From: Rhodovulum bhavnagarense
GTDB lineage: Bacteria; Pseudomonadota; Alphaproteobacteria; Rhodobacterales; Rhodobacteraceae
DNA length: 64,000 nt
Reading direction: 5' to 3'
Assembly: GCF_004343505.1 (NCBI RefSeq)
Contig: NZ_SLXU01000013.1
Coordinates: 1 to 64,000 of the forward strand
Under the pieces are notes generated by a model. The model made no database searches. It saw only the letters and a program-made list of their open reading frames with translations, and had not been told where the DNA came from. Shown in pieces: positions 21,301 through 29,108 of the stretch (position 1 is its first letter; each line of letters opens with the position of its first letter). The translations under genes were made by a program, and so were the position numbers.

Positions 21301-21770
21301 GGCTTGGCGTTAATGAGTTCGGAAATCTGCCCCTGCCGGACCAGCGCGGGCGATTGCGCGCCGGTCGAGGCATCGGCAAACAGCATCTGCACGTCGCGCG
21401 CACGCACATCCTTGCCGTTGACCTTGTAGGCGGACCCGGCATCGCGGGTGATCCGGCGCACGATTTCGAGGATGTCGGAATCGTTGAATCCCGACGGAGC
21501 CAGCCGGTCGCCATTGTCGATGCTCAGCCCGACCTCGGCGAAATTGCGCGCGGGGCGGGTGGCAGCCCCGGCAAAGATCACGTCTTCCATGCCGCCGCCG
21601 CGCATCGCGGTGGGGCGGTTTTCCCCCATCACCCAGCGCAGCGCCTCAAGCAGGTTGGACTTGCCACAACCATTCGGTCCGACCACGCCGGTCAGCCCCT
21701 CGGCGATCACCAGTTCGGTGGGGTCGACGAAACTCTTGAATCCGTTGAGTCTGAGCCGGGTAAAGCGCAC
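18312..21770 (-). CDS. smc: Chromosome segregation protein SMC
   Basis: SMC is the ATPase that, with ScpA/ScpB, organises and segregates chromosomes. The 1152-residue protein has the N-terminal head with Walker A GPNGCGKSN (about 33-41), long coiled-coil arms rich in Ala, Glu, Arg and Gln, and a hinge near the middle (about 505-640). The C-terminal head carries the signature LLSGGEQTLTALALIF and Walker B CVLDEVDAPLDDANV. scpA and scpB are not in the window. The ATG at 21770 gives the standard MRFTRLRLNGFKSF start. The gene is divergent from a GNAT gene across about 220 bases. Confidence 0.97.
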   Translation of the reverse strand: MRFTRLRLNGFKSFVDPTELVIAEGLTGVVGPNGCGKSNLLEALRWVMGENRPTAMRGGGMEDVIFAGAATRPARNFAEVGLSIDNGDRLAPSGFNDSDILEIVRRITRDAGSAYKVNGKDVRARDVQMLFADASTGAQSPALVRQGQISELINAKPRNRRRVLEDAAGIAGLYQRRHEAELKLTGAEQNLARVEDVIEQLAGQLAQLARQARQAARYREIGAQLRQAEGMLLYRRWKDADRACATAEAHMTDRAREAAQAEGCAREAARIREEAETALPPLREEEAIAAAIVHRLGVQRDTLGEEETRAADAIERLTARVHQLAHDMDRETGLNRDAGETIERLEWERDQLEKAHEGHDDALAEAADLAHEAASVLSDREEALSQMTEDMARLSARHQSAQRLREDAAKTVERNSRDAERARIATQQAEAALAQVADQLAEASARQEAAAEAAEAAEAALAAADEARAEAQAQEAEARARKAAAQGEASALEAERTALARLVERDTAQGGQVLDLLGVDPGFEKALGAALADDLRAPRLEGEGGAGWTALPGYERDQPLPSGATPLADHVCAPDLLARRIAQIGLVPDVETGTRLHAALAPGQRLVTVEGDLWRWDGFRAGAEDAPSAAALRLQQINRLADLRRDHDEARVRAETAAETHEALARRLAETAEADRTAREARRAADRDLAEAGRALSRAEADSSIAASKLETARLAVRRHDDEATAARGRLHEAETALAGLADLDSARARVEDVKTTVEAARMTMMARRAAHDERKREGTARQKRLQEITIELGNWRHRLETAETRLGELAQRKEGSQAELAQARQAPEAIAARRAELEDALSQAEARRAAAADALAGAEAALREADRAARDNEKAASEAREARAAAEARAEAARDSAAQATARIVEELELTPGALLDMLGVDPDAMPDAETVEHDVIRLKRQRDSLGAVNLRAEEDAREVQIEHDNLRKEKQDLEAAIRTLRAGIASLNQEGRERLLTAFEQVNSNFAMLFTHLFGGGEAKLVLVESDDPLEAGLEIMCQPPGKKLSTLSLLSGGEQTLTALALIFGVFLANPAPICVLDEVDAPLDDANVTRFCDLLDEMTRRADTRFLIITHHAVTMSRMDRLFGVTMGEQGVSQLVSVDLKKAEQMVA

Positions 21771-21865
21771 GCCTGTCGGTTCCTTTGCCGTATCGCACCC
21801 AAATTTTCCGGCCCTGGTGGGGCAGAGTCAAGCACGGCCCCAACCATTTGATGTTTGGGGTCAAG

Positions 21866-21874
21866 TTATCCACG
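21866..21874 (+). other. DnaA-box-like sequence
   Basis: TTATCCACG differs from the consensus DnaA box TTATCCACA by one base. It lies in the smc/GNAT divergent intergenic region. It is single, with no neighbouring boxes or AT-rich unwinding stretch that I can see, so a chance match or a minor regulatory site is as likely as a functional box. Confidence 0.3.
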
Positions 21875-21989
21875 ACATGTTGCGGCGCTTCAAAAGAGGT
21901 ATCAAAAATACCGATTTTCCAGGTCTATGGTCTTGACCCTTGGGCGCGCTCGTAATGTGTTTGGCGAACAGTCACGGATGGGGCCTGCG

Positions 21990-22436
21990 ATGTCTGTCAC
22001 GATTCGGACCGAGAACCCGCTCTCAACGGATACAGCCTGTCTTGGTGTTGCGGCGGATCTTGCTGGCCGTGGTGTGCAATTTCTTGTCGCGCGCCAGGGT
22101 GAAAGGCCGGTCGGATGGTCGGCGCTGTTGGATCGGCTTGGCTATGGCGAGATCGAGGGCCCCGTGGTGCAGCCACAGGGCGAAGCGGGCGATGAGATCG
22201 GCCGTGCCTTGATCGCGGCACTTGAGGACAGCGCCCGCGATATCGGGCTGGGATGCCTTGCGCGGCGTAGCGCGGCAAACCGGGCCGACGAGATCGCCCT
22301 TTTCCAAAAGATGGGATTCACCGAACGCGGGCCGTTCGGCGGCTATACCGGTGATGCGGGCAGCGTATTCCTGGAAAAACGGATCGGGCTTTATTTCCGT
22401 GGCGTGGATACCGGGCCGCAACTCAGCCCGGCCTGA
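21990..22436 (+). CDS. GNAT-family N-acetyltransferase
   Basis: A protein of about 148 residues with GNAT features. A beta-strand pair FLVARQGERPVGWSALLD leads to the acyl-CoA loop region EAGDEIGRALIAALEDSARDIG and the typical late motif ALFQKMGFTERGPFGGY. The substrate is unknown, and small GNATs acetylate amino acids, antibiotics or proteins. The frame is open to 21855. The ATG at 21990 is preferred because GGATGGGG lies upstream, and 21978 is an alternative. Its last 46 bases overlap the 3' end of the lipoprotein gene on the other strand. Confidence 0.8.
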   Translation: MSVTIRTENPLSTDTACLGVAADLAGRGVQFLVARQGERPVGWSALLDRLGYGEIEGPVVQPQGEAGDEIGRALIAALEDSARDIGLGCLARRSAANRADEIALFQKMGFTERGPFGGYTGDAGSVFLEKRIGLYFRGVDTGPQLSPA

Positions 22437-22699
22437 ACCAGCGCGGGATCGCCCTTGAACGTGCCGGGGCGGATGGCACAACCCGTCCCCATTTCGATCG
22501 CACGATAGGCCCGTTCCATTATGCCGGGCCGACGTTCGGTATTGGTTCGAATCGCCTGTGCCGTGTCGAAATCATGCCAGACTGAAAAGTCCGATCCATC
22601 GACCGTCACCTTCACCGGCGCCCGCCCGGCAAGATGTGGTCCGGGCGAGGCGCACGCCGCCACCAGCGGCAGAAGTCCAAGACAGATAATGTGTTTCAT
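22391..22699 (-). CDS. Small predicted lipoprotein
   Basis: A 102-residue protein with a lipoprotein signal: MKHIICLGLLPLVAAC, with the lipobox VAAC cysteine at about residue 16. The mature part is hydrophilic, with VKVTVDGSDFSVWHD and two further cysteines (GTGCAIRPG, LSCGPV) that could pair in the periplasm. I do not recognise the family. The frame is open further upstream, but only the ATG at 22699 gives a signal peptide. The gene overlaps the GNAT gene tail-to-tail by 46 bases and is divergent from the membrane-protein gene at 22833. Confidence 0.7.
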   Translation of the reverse strand: MKHIICLGLLPLVAACASPGPHLAGRAPVKVTVDGSDFSVWHDFDTAQAIRTNTERRPGIMERAYRAIEMGTGCAIRPGTFKGDPALVQAGLSCGPVSTPRK

Positions 22700-22768
22700 G
22701 CCGCGATTTCTGCCCGGTGCGGTTAATGGCCGGTTAACGTCAGAGGGTGGCGTGACGAAAGAACCCAT

Positions 22769-22797
22769 TTGCAATATTACAGATACCTGTTTATAAC
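22769..22797 (+). promoter_or_regulatory. Sigma70-type promoter for the membrane-protein gene
   Basis: TTGCAA (22769-22774) and TATAAC (22792-22797) are separated by exactly 17 bases, a good match to housekeeping -35 and -10 elements. Transcription would start near 22804, inside the inverted repeat at 22797-22818. The ATG of the gene is at 22833. Confidence 0.65.
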
Positions 22798-22818
22798 ACA
22801 TTCCAATTTGCGAATGTG
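22797..22818. promoter_or_regulatory. Inverted-repeat operator, ATTC-N8-GAAT type
   Basis: CACATTC and GAATGTG form perfect 7-bp arms around an 8-base spacer, giving an ATTC-N8-GAAT core. The dyad begins at the last base of the -10 and covers the expected start of transcription, the usual place for a repressor. As I recall, this core is the site described for the persulfide-responsive ArsR-family repressors SqrR/BigR of alphaproteobacteria. The assignment is inference, and no such regulator gene is in the window. Confidence 0.6.
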
Positions 22819-22832
22819 AACAGGAGTCTACG

Positions 22833-24047
22833 ATGCACGTTGACGTGTCGCGGCCCGCGGACCGCTATTCGCCGCTCTATTTCCTGGCCTCTCTGGGGGC
22901 GGGCGGCCTTTCCGTGACATTTTTCATGTATCTCTTTTTCTGGGTCGACCATCCCGCCCATCCCGTCCCGGTTTTCGAGGATGTGGCGCGGGTCTTCCTG
23001 GCGGGCGGGTTGCCGGTCCAGGGCATGATCGTCCTGGCCTACCTGGGCATCACGATCCTGGCCTTTGTGCATTACAAGCTGCTGATCTGGAATATCGTGC
23101 AGTATCGTCGGCTCAAGGGCACCCCGAAATGGCATGAACTGACAACGACCAATGCCGAGACGCAATTGCTGGCCATGCCGCTGACGCTGGCCATGGCGGT
23201 GAACGTCGGGTTCGTGCTGGGCCTCGCGCTGGTGCCGCGGCTGTGGAGCGTGGTCGAATATCTCTTCCCGCTGGCACTGATCGCCTTTGCGCTGGTCGGC
23301 TGGATCGCCTTTCGCCAACTCGGAGATTTCCTGGGCCGGGTGCTGACCCGGGGCGGGGTGTTCGACGTGACGGCGCATAATTCCTTTGCCCAGCTTCTGC
23401 CGACCTTTGCCCTTGCGATGGTCGCGGTCGGCTTTGCCGCCCCCGCCGCGATGAGCGAGGTGCCCCTGACCGCCGGCGTCAGCCTCATCGGATCTACCTT
23501 CTTCGGGGTGGCGGCGATGCTTTACGGCGTGGTCGCGGCGATCACCGGGTTCAACTCGATGCTGCATTACGGCACGTCGCGGGAATCGGGACCCACGCTG
23601 TTGGTGGTAATCCCGATCATGACGGTGCTTGGCATCATGTTCCTGCGCCAGGAACACGGGATGAGCCATACCTTCGATGCCGAAATCGCCGGGATCGAAA
23701 CACTGGTCTTCCTGTCACGGCTGCTCGCGGTGCAGGTGGTTTTCCTTCTGCTTGGGCTGGTGGTGTTGAACCGCCAGGGCTATTGGGGGCAATACATCTT
23801 TGGCACGGAAAACTCGTCTGGCGCCTATGCGCTGGTCTGTCCCGGTGTCGCGCTGTCGGTGATGCTGCATTTCTGGCTGAATGCCGGGCTGGTCGGTGCC
23901 GGGCTGGTGACGAAATTCTCGCCCGGCTTCTGGGCTATTTCGGGGCTGGCCGTTTCCATCCAGTTCGTGATGGTTTGGTTCGTTTGGCATCTGAACCGAC
24001 GCCATTTCGGCCATGCCCGGCGGGCAGAGCCGGTTCCGGCCGAGTAA
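22833..24047 (+). CDS. Multi-pass membrane protein of unknown function
   Basis: A 404-residue, very hydrophobic protein with about ten or eleven membrane segments, for example near 13-32, 50-72, 105-130, 132-150, 185-205 and 230-250. The overall look recalls TDT/TehA-like or TsoY-type membrane proteins, but I could not confirm a family and do not assign a transport substrate. The ends are hydrophilic (MHVDVSRPADRYSP; HARRAEPVPAE). It has its own promoter with an ATTC-N8-GAAT operator, the pattern associated with sulfide/persulfide-responsive repression, so a sulfur-related role is a reasonable guess only. ACAGGAG lies upstream of the ATG. A strong hairpin follows the gene. Confidence 0.75.
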   Translation: MHVDVSRPADRYSPLYFLASLGAGGLSVTFFMYLFFWVDHPAHPVPVFEDVARVFLAGGLPVQGMIVLAYLGITILAFVHYKLLIWNIVQYRRLKGTPKWHELTTTNAETQLLAMPLTLAMAVNVGFVLGLALVPRLWSVVEYLFPLALIAFALVGWIAFRQLGDFLGRVLTRGGVFDVTAHNSFAQLLPTFALAMVAVGFAAPAAMSEVPLTAGVSLIGSTFFGVAAMLYGVVAAITGFNSMLHYGTSRESGPTLLVVIPIMTVLGIMFLRQEHGMSHTFDAEIAGIETLVFLSRLLAVQVVFLLLGLVVLNRQGYWGQYIFGTENSSGAYALVCPGVALSVMLHFWLNAGLVGAGLVTKFSPGFWAISGLAVSIQFVMVWFVWHLNRRHFGHARRAEPVPAE

Positions 24048-24068
24048 CCCGCGCTGCTTGCGATCAAG

Positions 24069-24093
24069 CTGGGCGGCCAGCGTGGCCGCCCAG
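24069..24093. terminator. Bidirectional hairpin between convergent genes
   Basis: Perfect 11-bp arms (CTGGGCGGCCA / TGGCCGCCCAG) with a 3-base GCG loop sit between the convergent genes ending at 24047 and 24110. There is no long T-run, so it may act as a structure-dependent terminator for both strands. Confidence 0.65.
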
Positions 24094-24109
24094 TGCCGTT
24101 TATGATGGC

Positions 24110-25765
24110 TCAGCGCCGCTGGCCCATCGCCCGCGCCTCGGACAGGGTAAATCCGGTCGCCAGCGCCTCGCCATCCAGCCGCAACTCGATCACAAAGGGG
24201 CAACCTGCCGCCAGGGCGCGTTCCATGGCGGCGGGGAAATCGGCCTGGTCGGCCACAACGATGCCGTCACCCCCATAGGCGCGCGCCAGCGCCGGGTAAT
24301 CGGGATTGGCCAGGTCGGTGCCGCTGACGCGCCCGGGATAGGTCCGTTCCTGATGCATGCGGATCGTGCCATAGCGCCCGTTATTGGCGACGATCACCAC
24401 GACATTGGCACCGTGCTGCACGGCGGTCGACATCTCGTTCAGTGTCATCTGGAAACACCCATCCCCAGCCAGGCAGATCACCGGACGATCGGGATTTTCC
24501 AGCTTGGCCGAGATCGCGGCCGGAAACCCGTATCCCATCGACCCCGAGGTCGGCGCAAGTTGCGTGCCGTGCCCCTTGAACCGAAAATAGCGGTGAAGGA
24601 AGGCGGCATAGTTCCCCGCCCCGTTGGTCAGGATCGCATCCTCTGGCAGATGGGCCGACAGCCAGCTGATCACCTGCTCCATCTTGACCGTACCGGGCGT
24701 CTCTTTCGGGCGCTGCCATGCCTCGTAATCCGCACGCGCGGCGGCGGTCCAGTCGCCCCATGGTCCCGGTCGACCCGCCACATGCGAAAGCGCTGCCAGC
24801 ATCGCGGGCGCGGGCAGGGCGATGCCCGGATCGGGGCGCCAGACCCGGCCCAGTTCGTCCGGGTCGGCATGGACATGAACGATCCGCGCCTTTTGCGCCG
24901 TGGGGTCCAGTAACGTGTAGCCGTCGGTCGCCGTATCCCCCAGCCGCGTACCTAGCGCCAGTACCAGGTCGGCCTGCCTCAGCCTTTGCCCCAGCGCCGG
25001 ATTCATCCCCACGCCCAGGTCGCCCACGTAATGGGAATGGCGGTTATCCATGTGATCCTGCCGACGAAAGGTGACCGCAACCGGCAGGTCGAACCCTTCG
25101 GCAAAGCGCGCGAGGTCTGCCGCCGCCTTGTCAGACCAATGCGGCCCGCCCGCCACCACCAGCGGCCGTTGCGCCTGTTTCAGCGCATCCAGGACGCTCG
25201 AAACCTGCGCTTGCGTTGCCTCGGCGGGCAGCCGCGCAGGGACAGACAGATCGGCCATCTCGGACGCCGCACTCAGCATGTCCTCGGGCAGGGCCAGAAC
25301 CACCGGCCCTGGTCGTCCCGAACAAGCGATGTCGAATGCCCGCGCGATGTATTCACCCAACCGCTCGGTCTGGTCGACCTCGGCCACCCATTTCACCAGC
25401 GGCCCGAAAAAGCGCCGGTAATCGACCTCCTGGAAAGCCTCTCGATCACGATGGTCTCGCGCGATCTGTCCCACGAAGGCCACCATCGGCGTAGAATCCT
25501 GCCGCGCGACGTGCAAGCCGCTGGCCGCGTTGGCGGCCCCCGGCCCCCGGGTGACCAAAACCACGCCCGGTTGCCCGGTCATCTTGCCATAGGCCTCGGC
25601 CATCATCGCCGCGCCCCCTTCGTGACGGCAGACGATATTGGGAATGCCCGCCTCGTACAGCCCGTCAAGGGCGGCGAGAAAACTCTCGCCGGGCACCGAG
25701 AACACGCGCTTTACCCCCCGCATCGCCAGTTGATCGGCCAGGATCTGTCCGCCATGCCGTGCCAT
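24110..25765 (-). CDS. Thiamine diphosphate-dependent enzyme, acetolactate synthase-like
   Basis: A 551-residue ThDP enzyme of the acetohydroxyacid synthase/pyruvate oxidase superfamily. The N-terminal PYR domain carries the catalytic Glu in CRHEGGAAMMAEAYG. A central domain follows. The C-terminal PP domain has the ThDP/Mg motif GDGCFQMTLNEMSTAVQHG ending in VANNGRYG. It lacks a neighbouring small subunit (ilvH), so it is unlikely to be the housekeeping IlvB, and substrate specificity cannot be read from the sequence. Decarboxylation or ligation of a 2-oxo acid is expected. It is divergent from the flavin reductase gene at 25884. Confidence 0.88.
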   Translation of the reverse strand: MARHGGQILADQLAMRGVKRVFSVPGESFLAALDGLYEAGIPNIVCRHEGGAAMMAEAYGKMTGQPGVVLVTRGPGAANAASGLHVARQDSTPMVAFVGQIARDHRDREAFQEVDYRRFFGPLVKWVAEVDQTERLGEYIARAFDIACSGRPGPVVLALPEDMLSAASEMADLSVPARLPAEATQAQVSSVLDALKQAQRPLVVAGGPHWSDKAAADLARFAEGFDLPVAVTFRRQDHMDNRHSHYVGDLGVGMNPALGQRLRQADLVLALGTRLGDTATDGYTLLDPTAQKARIVHVHADPDELGRVWRPDPGIALPAPAMLAALSHVAGRPGPWGDWTAAARADYEAWQRPKETPGTVKMEQVISWLSAHLPEDAILTNGAGNYAAFLHRYFRFKGHGTQLAPTSGSMGYGFPAAISAKLENPDRPVICLAGDGCFQMTLNEMSTAVQHGANVVVIVANNGRYGTIRMHQERTYPGRVSGTDLANPDYPALARAYGGDGIVVADQADFPAAMERALAAGCPFVIELRLDGEALATGFTLSEARAMGQRR

Positions 25766-25883
25766 GTCTTGCCTCCGTCCGCATCATTCGGTGCGCACCC
25801 TGCGCCAGACCTGTGCGCGGCGCAAGCTTGCGGCGACCGGCCCGCGCCATATCTTGACATCACACGGGACAGGAGACTGACAG

Positions 25884-26426
25884 ATGGCCGATTACAGGCT
25901 TTTGGGAATTTCGGGATCGCTGCGCGCGGCCTCGTACAACACCTTGCTACTGCACGAGGCAGCACGCCTTTTCAACCCCGCCGAGTTCATGCTGGGCAAC
26001 CTGCGCCTGCCGCTTTTCGACGAGGATCTCGAGGCCGCCCACGGCATTCCCGAGCCGGTGCAACGCCTGGCCGATCAGATTTTGGCGGCCGATGCGGTGG
26101 TGATCGCGGGGCCGGAATACAACAAATCGATCACCGGCGTGCTGAAAAACGCGCTGGACTGGGTCAGCCGCACGAAAGCCAACCCCTGGGCGGACAAGCC
26201 CGTGGCGATCGTCTCGGCCACGGCCGGGCGGGCCGGGGGCGAACTGACACAAACCGCGCTGCGGCTTTGCCTAGTGCCCTTCCGCCCGCGCATCGTGCCC
26301 GGCCCCGAGGTTCTGGTGGGCCAGGCTCAGGCCCAGTTCGACCCCGACGGGCGGCTTAACAACGACATCAACCGTGAGGCGCTGGCCGGGCTTATGACCG
26401 CGCTCAAGGCCGAGATCGGGCACTGA
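25884..26426 (+). CDS. NADPH-dependent FMN reductase (chromate/quinone reductase family)
   Basis: A 180-residue flavodoxin-fold reductase. The phosphate loop is GISGSLRAASYNTLLL (about 9-24), and the flavin-contact motif is AGPEYNKSITGVLKNALDW (about 75-93). Family members (ChrR/YieF, NQR) reduce quinones, azo compounds or chromate with NAD(P)H through bound FMN. A purine-rich GACAGGAGA lies upstream. The gene is followed by a hairpin (26464-26483) and by repeat copy B on the opposite strand, then convergent rnhA. Confidence 0.92.
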   Translation: MADYRLLGISGSLRAASYNTLLLHEAARLFNPAEFMLGNLRLPLFDEDLEAAHGIPEPVQRLADQILAADAVVIAGPEYNKSITGVLKNALDWVSRTKANPWADKPVAIVSATAGRAGGELTQTALRLCLVPFRPRIVPGPEVLVGQAQAQFDPDGRLNNDINREALAGLMTALKAEIGH

Positions 26427-26463
26427 TCCCGGTCTGCCCCGTGGCCGCGGCGCGCAAAAGCTG

Positions 26464-26483
26464 CCCCTGCATTGCGGCAGGGG
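26464..26483 (+). terminator. Hairpin after the flavin reductase gene
   Basis: A 7-bp stem (CCCCTGC / GCAGGGG) with a 6-base loop sits 37 bases after the stop at 26426. There is no T-run on the plus strand. It is a possible terminator between convergent genes. Confidence 0.45.
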
Positions 26484-26495
26484 TAGTTCCGTTGT

Positions 26496-26517
26496 CTTCT
26501 TCTTGGCGAAAATACCC
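26496..26517 (-). repeat. Copy B of the dispersed 22-base 3'-end repeat
   Basis: Read on the minus strand: GGGTATTTT, CG, CCAAGAAGAAG. It begins 27 bases after the rnhA stop on the rnhA strand and differs from copy A only at one of the two variable bases. Confidence 0.8.
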
Positions 26518-26544
26518 TTGTCGGAACGCCGCCGCCCGCGCGCG

Positions 26545-26997
26545 CTATCGCTTGAAGGGCGCCATTCCCGCCCGCGCCAATTCGTCGGCGCGCTCGTTCT
26601 CGGGGTGACCGGCATGGCCCTTGACCCATTCCCAGCGCACCCTGTGGCGCGCCTGTGCCGCGTCCAGGCGCTGCCATAGCTCGGCATTCTTGACCGGCTT
26701 TTTCGCCGCGGTTTTCCAACCATTGCGTTTCCAGCCGTGAATCCAGCCGGTGACGCCATTTTTCACATAGGCGCTGTCGGTTACGACGGTGATGTCAGAG
26801 GGCCGGTTCAGGCTTTCCAGCGCGCTGATCGCGGCCATGAGTTCCATCCTGTTGTTTGTCGTCTCGGCCTCGCCGCCCGACAACTCGCGCTCCTTGACGA
26901 CGCGCCCGCCCTCTTTCGCTTGCAAAAGCGTCCCCCAGCCGCCCGGGCCGGGGTTGCCGCTGCACGCGCCGTCGGTATAGGCGAAAAGTTCTGCCAT
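26545..26997 (-). CDS. rnhA: Ribonuclease HI
   Basis: This enzyme degrades the RNA strand of RNA-DNA hybrids. The 150-residue protein contains the four catalytic acidic positions in their motifs: [14 protein letters not shown] (Asp), [13 protein letters not shown] (Glu), [12 protein letters not shown] (Asp) and [15 protein letters not shown] (Asp). The ATG at 26997 ([10 protein letters not shown]) matches the family start and has GAGG upstream. The frame is also open from 27021, 4 bases after the preceding stop. It is last in an apparent ispH-DUF3429-methyltransferase-rnhA operon and is followed by repeat copy B. Confidence 0.95.
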   Translation of the reverse strand: MAELFAYTDGACSGNPGPGGWGTLLQAKEGGRVVKERELSGGEAETTNNRMELMAAISALESLNRPSDITVVTDSAYVKNGVTGWIHGWKRNGWKTAAKKPVKNAELWQRLDAAQARHRVRWEWVKGHAGHPENERADELARAGMAPFKR

Positions 26998-27024
26998 TGG
27001 GGCCTCGTTCACGGGGGTCATGAT

Positions 27025-27624
27025 TCAATCGCGGTGGGCGGTGACAAAGACGCTATGACCGGGCGTTCCGTCAAAGCCGGTGATCGCCGCGGTCTCTTCG
27101 GCCACGATCTTCAGCCGCGCGCTGACCAGAAGGCCGCGCAATTCCGGTGCGCTGACATAGGTGTATAGACGGCCCAGCCGGTCACGGGCCTCTCCGCTGC
27201 CCAGTTTCATCGCCACCAAAAGGTGCCCGCCCGGACGCAGCGCGCGGCGGATGGCGGTGAAATGGCCCGGCAGGGCCGCGCGCGGCGCGTGCAACAGGCT
27301 GAAATGCGCCCAGACGCCGTCATAGGCGGCGGTCTCGTCCAGCGCGTCGAACGGCGCAACACGCACCGGCAGGCCATGGCGCGCGCGGGCGACCTCGGCC
27401 ATTTCGGGGCAGGCATCCATCGCGGTGACGTCAAGATCTTGTTGGCGCATCCGTGCTGCCGCCCAGCCCGGCCCACAACCCAGATCCAGCGCGCGCCCAC
27501 CCTCGGGCAGGCGCGCGATGAAGGCGGCGAGCCGCCGGGCGGTTTCTTCGCCGTGGTGGATCTCGGAATAATCGGCGGCCTTCTCAGCATAGATGGCCAA
27601 TGTCTGCGCGTCGGTCCCGTTCAC
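27025..27624 (-). CDS. Class I SAM-dependent methyltransferase
   Basis: A 199-residue Rossmann-fold methyltransferase. The SAM-binding motif I is ALDLGCGPGWAAARM (about 46-60), with the acidic residue of motif II in VTAMDACPEM. The C-terminal part has LRPGGHLLVAMK. The substrate is unknown. The start is a GTG at 27624 that overlaps the stop of the DUF3429 gene as GTGA, which indicates translational coupling. The open frame continues far upstream across two other genes, but that part is not coding in this frame. Confidence 0.88.
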   Translation of the reverse strand: MNGTDAQTLAIYAEKAADYSEIHHGEETARRLAAFIARLPEGGRALDLGCGPGWAAARMRQQDLDVTAMDACPEMAEVARARHGLPVRVAPFDALDETAAYDGVWAHFSLLHAPRAALPGHFTAIRRALRPGGHLLVAMKLGSGEARDRLGRLYTYVSAPELRGLLVSARLKIVAEETAAITGFDGTPGHSVFVTAHRD

Positions 27625-28094
27625 AGCAGGGCGGCCGACAGGCAGGCCGCGACGATCGCGGTCAGCGGCACGCGCAGCATCATCCACCAGCGCGGCGCAA
27701 GTCGCAGTGCCCAATAGAGCGCGTCCAGAACCAAAAGCCCGCCATAGCCCCACAACAGCGCCACAACCGATCCCTCGGGGCCACCGCCCACCATGAAGAA
27801 CGCCCAAAGCGCCGGCAGCACCGAAAGCGCGTAGGCGGGCCAGATCGTCCAGCCCCGCGCGCGGGTGGCAAAGCCCCAAAGCACGCCAGACATGAACGCC
27901 AGGATGATTGTGCCATAGAAATTCAGAACGTAGATACCACTGAAACGCGGGCCAAGCGCGCCCTGGCTGAACGTATCTAGAGCCGGAACCAGCGCAGTTG
28001 CCGCCCCCCAGAGAAACGGGATCAGCCCCGCAAGGCCAAGGACCAGCGCGGCGCGGGGCAAGCGTCCAGCGGGGGGTGTGGGTCGATCTGTCAT
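27621..28094 (-). CDS. DUF3429 membrane protein
   Basis: A 157-residue integral membrane protein of the DUF3429 family with about five membrane segments, for example 13-35, 50-75 (IYVLNFYGTIILAFMSGVLW) and 82-102. Members have no established function. It starts 3 bases after the ispH stop and ends in a GTGA overlap with the methyltransferase gene, so it is part of the ispH operon. Confidence 0.82.
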   Translation of the reverse strand: MTDRPTPPAGRLPRAALVLGLAGLIPFLWGAATALVPALDTFSQGALGPRFSGIYVLNFYGTIILAFMSGVLWGFATRARGWTIWPAYALSVLPALWAFFMVGGGPEGSVVALLWGYGGLLVLDALYWALRLAPRWWMMLRVPLTAIVAACLSAALL

Positions 28095-28097
28095 GGC

Positions 28098-29048
28098 TCA
28101 GGCCAGTTCCCGCACGATGCGGGGCAGGCGGAACTGGATTTTTTCGTCGGCGGTCACGACCTCTTCGACGGTCAGGTCGAACCGTTCGCGGAAGGCGGCG
28201 ACGACCTCGTCCACCAGCTGCTCGGGCGCGGAGGCCCCGGCGGTGATGCCCACGGCCGACACGCCTTCCAGCGCGCGCCAGTCGATCTCGGTCGCGCGCT
28301 GGATCAGCTGGGAATAGTCGCAGCCGGCGCGCGCGCCCACCTCGACCAGGCGTTTGGAGTTCGACGAGTTCGGCGCACCGATCACCAACAGCGCCTGCAC
28401 CTTGGGGGCGATCTGTTTCACCGCGCCCTGACGGTTGGTGGTGGCGTAGCAGATGTCTTCCTTGTGCGGCCCCTCGATCGTCGGAAACCGTGCCTGCAAC
28501 GCCTTGACCACCTCGGCGGTGTCGTCGATGGATAGCGTCGTCTGGGTGATGAAGGCCAGTTGCCCTGGGTCTCGGACCATCAGGTTCGCGACATCCTCCG
28601 GGGTTTCGACCAGCAGCACTTCGCCCTCGGGCAGTTGTCCCATGGTGCCGATCACCTCGGGGTGGCCCTTGTGGCCGATCATCACCATCTGTTTGCCGTT
28701 CTCGGCATGGCGGGCGGCCTCCAGGTGCACCTTGGACACCAGCGGGCATGTCGCGTCGACATAGGTCATGTTGCGCCGCTCGGCCTCGGCGGGCACGGAT
28801 TTTGGCACGCCATGGGCGGAAAAGATCACCGGGCGGTCGATCGGGCAATCGTCAAGTTCCTCGACGAAAACCGCGCCCTTGTCGCGCAGCGTGTCGACCA
28901 CGAACTTGTTATGCACGATCTCGTGGCGGACATAGACGGGCGGCCCCCATTTTTCCAATGCCATCTCGACGATCTTGATGGCGCGGTCGACACCGGCGCA
29001 GAACCCGCGCGGCGCGGCAAGATAGAGGGTGAGCGGCGATTTGGTCAT
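28098..29048 (-). CDS. ispH: 4-hydroxy-3-methylbut-2-enyl diphosphate reductase
   Basis: This is the last enzyme of the MEP isoprenoid pathway, an iron-sulfur enzyme that makes IPP and DMAPP. The 316-residue protein has the three cluster cysteines in [25 protein letters not shown] and [12 protein letters not shown], along with the conserved HEIVHN and the TQTTLS segment. The ATG at 29048 follows CAGGAGAAA. It heads the ispH-DUF3429-methyltransferase-rnhA run. YqaA and NYN genes precede it on the same strand with gaps of 60 and 43 bases. Confidence 0.97.
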   Translation of the reverse strand: MTKSPLTLYLAAPRGFCAGVDRAIKIVEMALEKWGPPVYVRHEIVHNKFVVDTLRDKGAVFVEELDDCPIDRPVIFSAHGVPKSVPAEAERRNMTYVDATCPLVSKVHLEAARHAENGKQMVMIGHKGHPEVIGTMGQLPEGEVLLVETPEDVANLMVRDPGQLAFITQTTLSIDDTAEVVKALQARFPTIEGPHKEDICYATTNRQGAVKQIAPKVQALLVIGAPNSSNSKRLVEVGARAGCDYSQLIQRATEIDWRALEGVSAVGITAGASAPEQLVDEVVAAFRERFDLTVEEVVTADEKIQFRLPRIVRELA

Positions 29049-29108
29049 GGCGTTTCTCCTGTCTGCCACAGAGGTAAACCCATGTGCGCGATGCGTCCAG
29101 TCCCCGCC

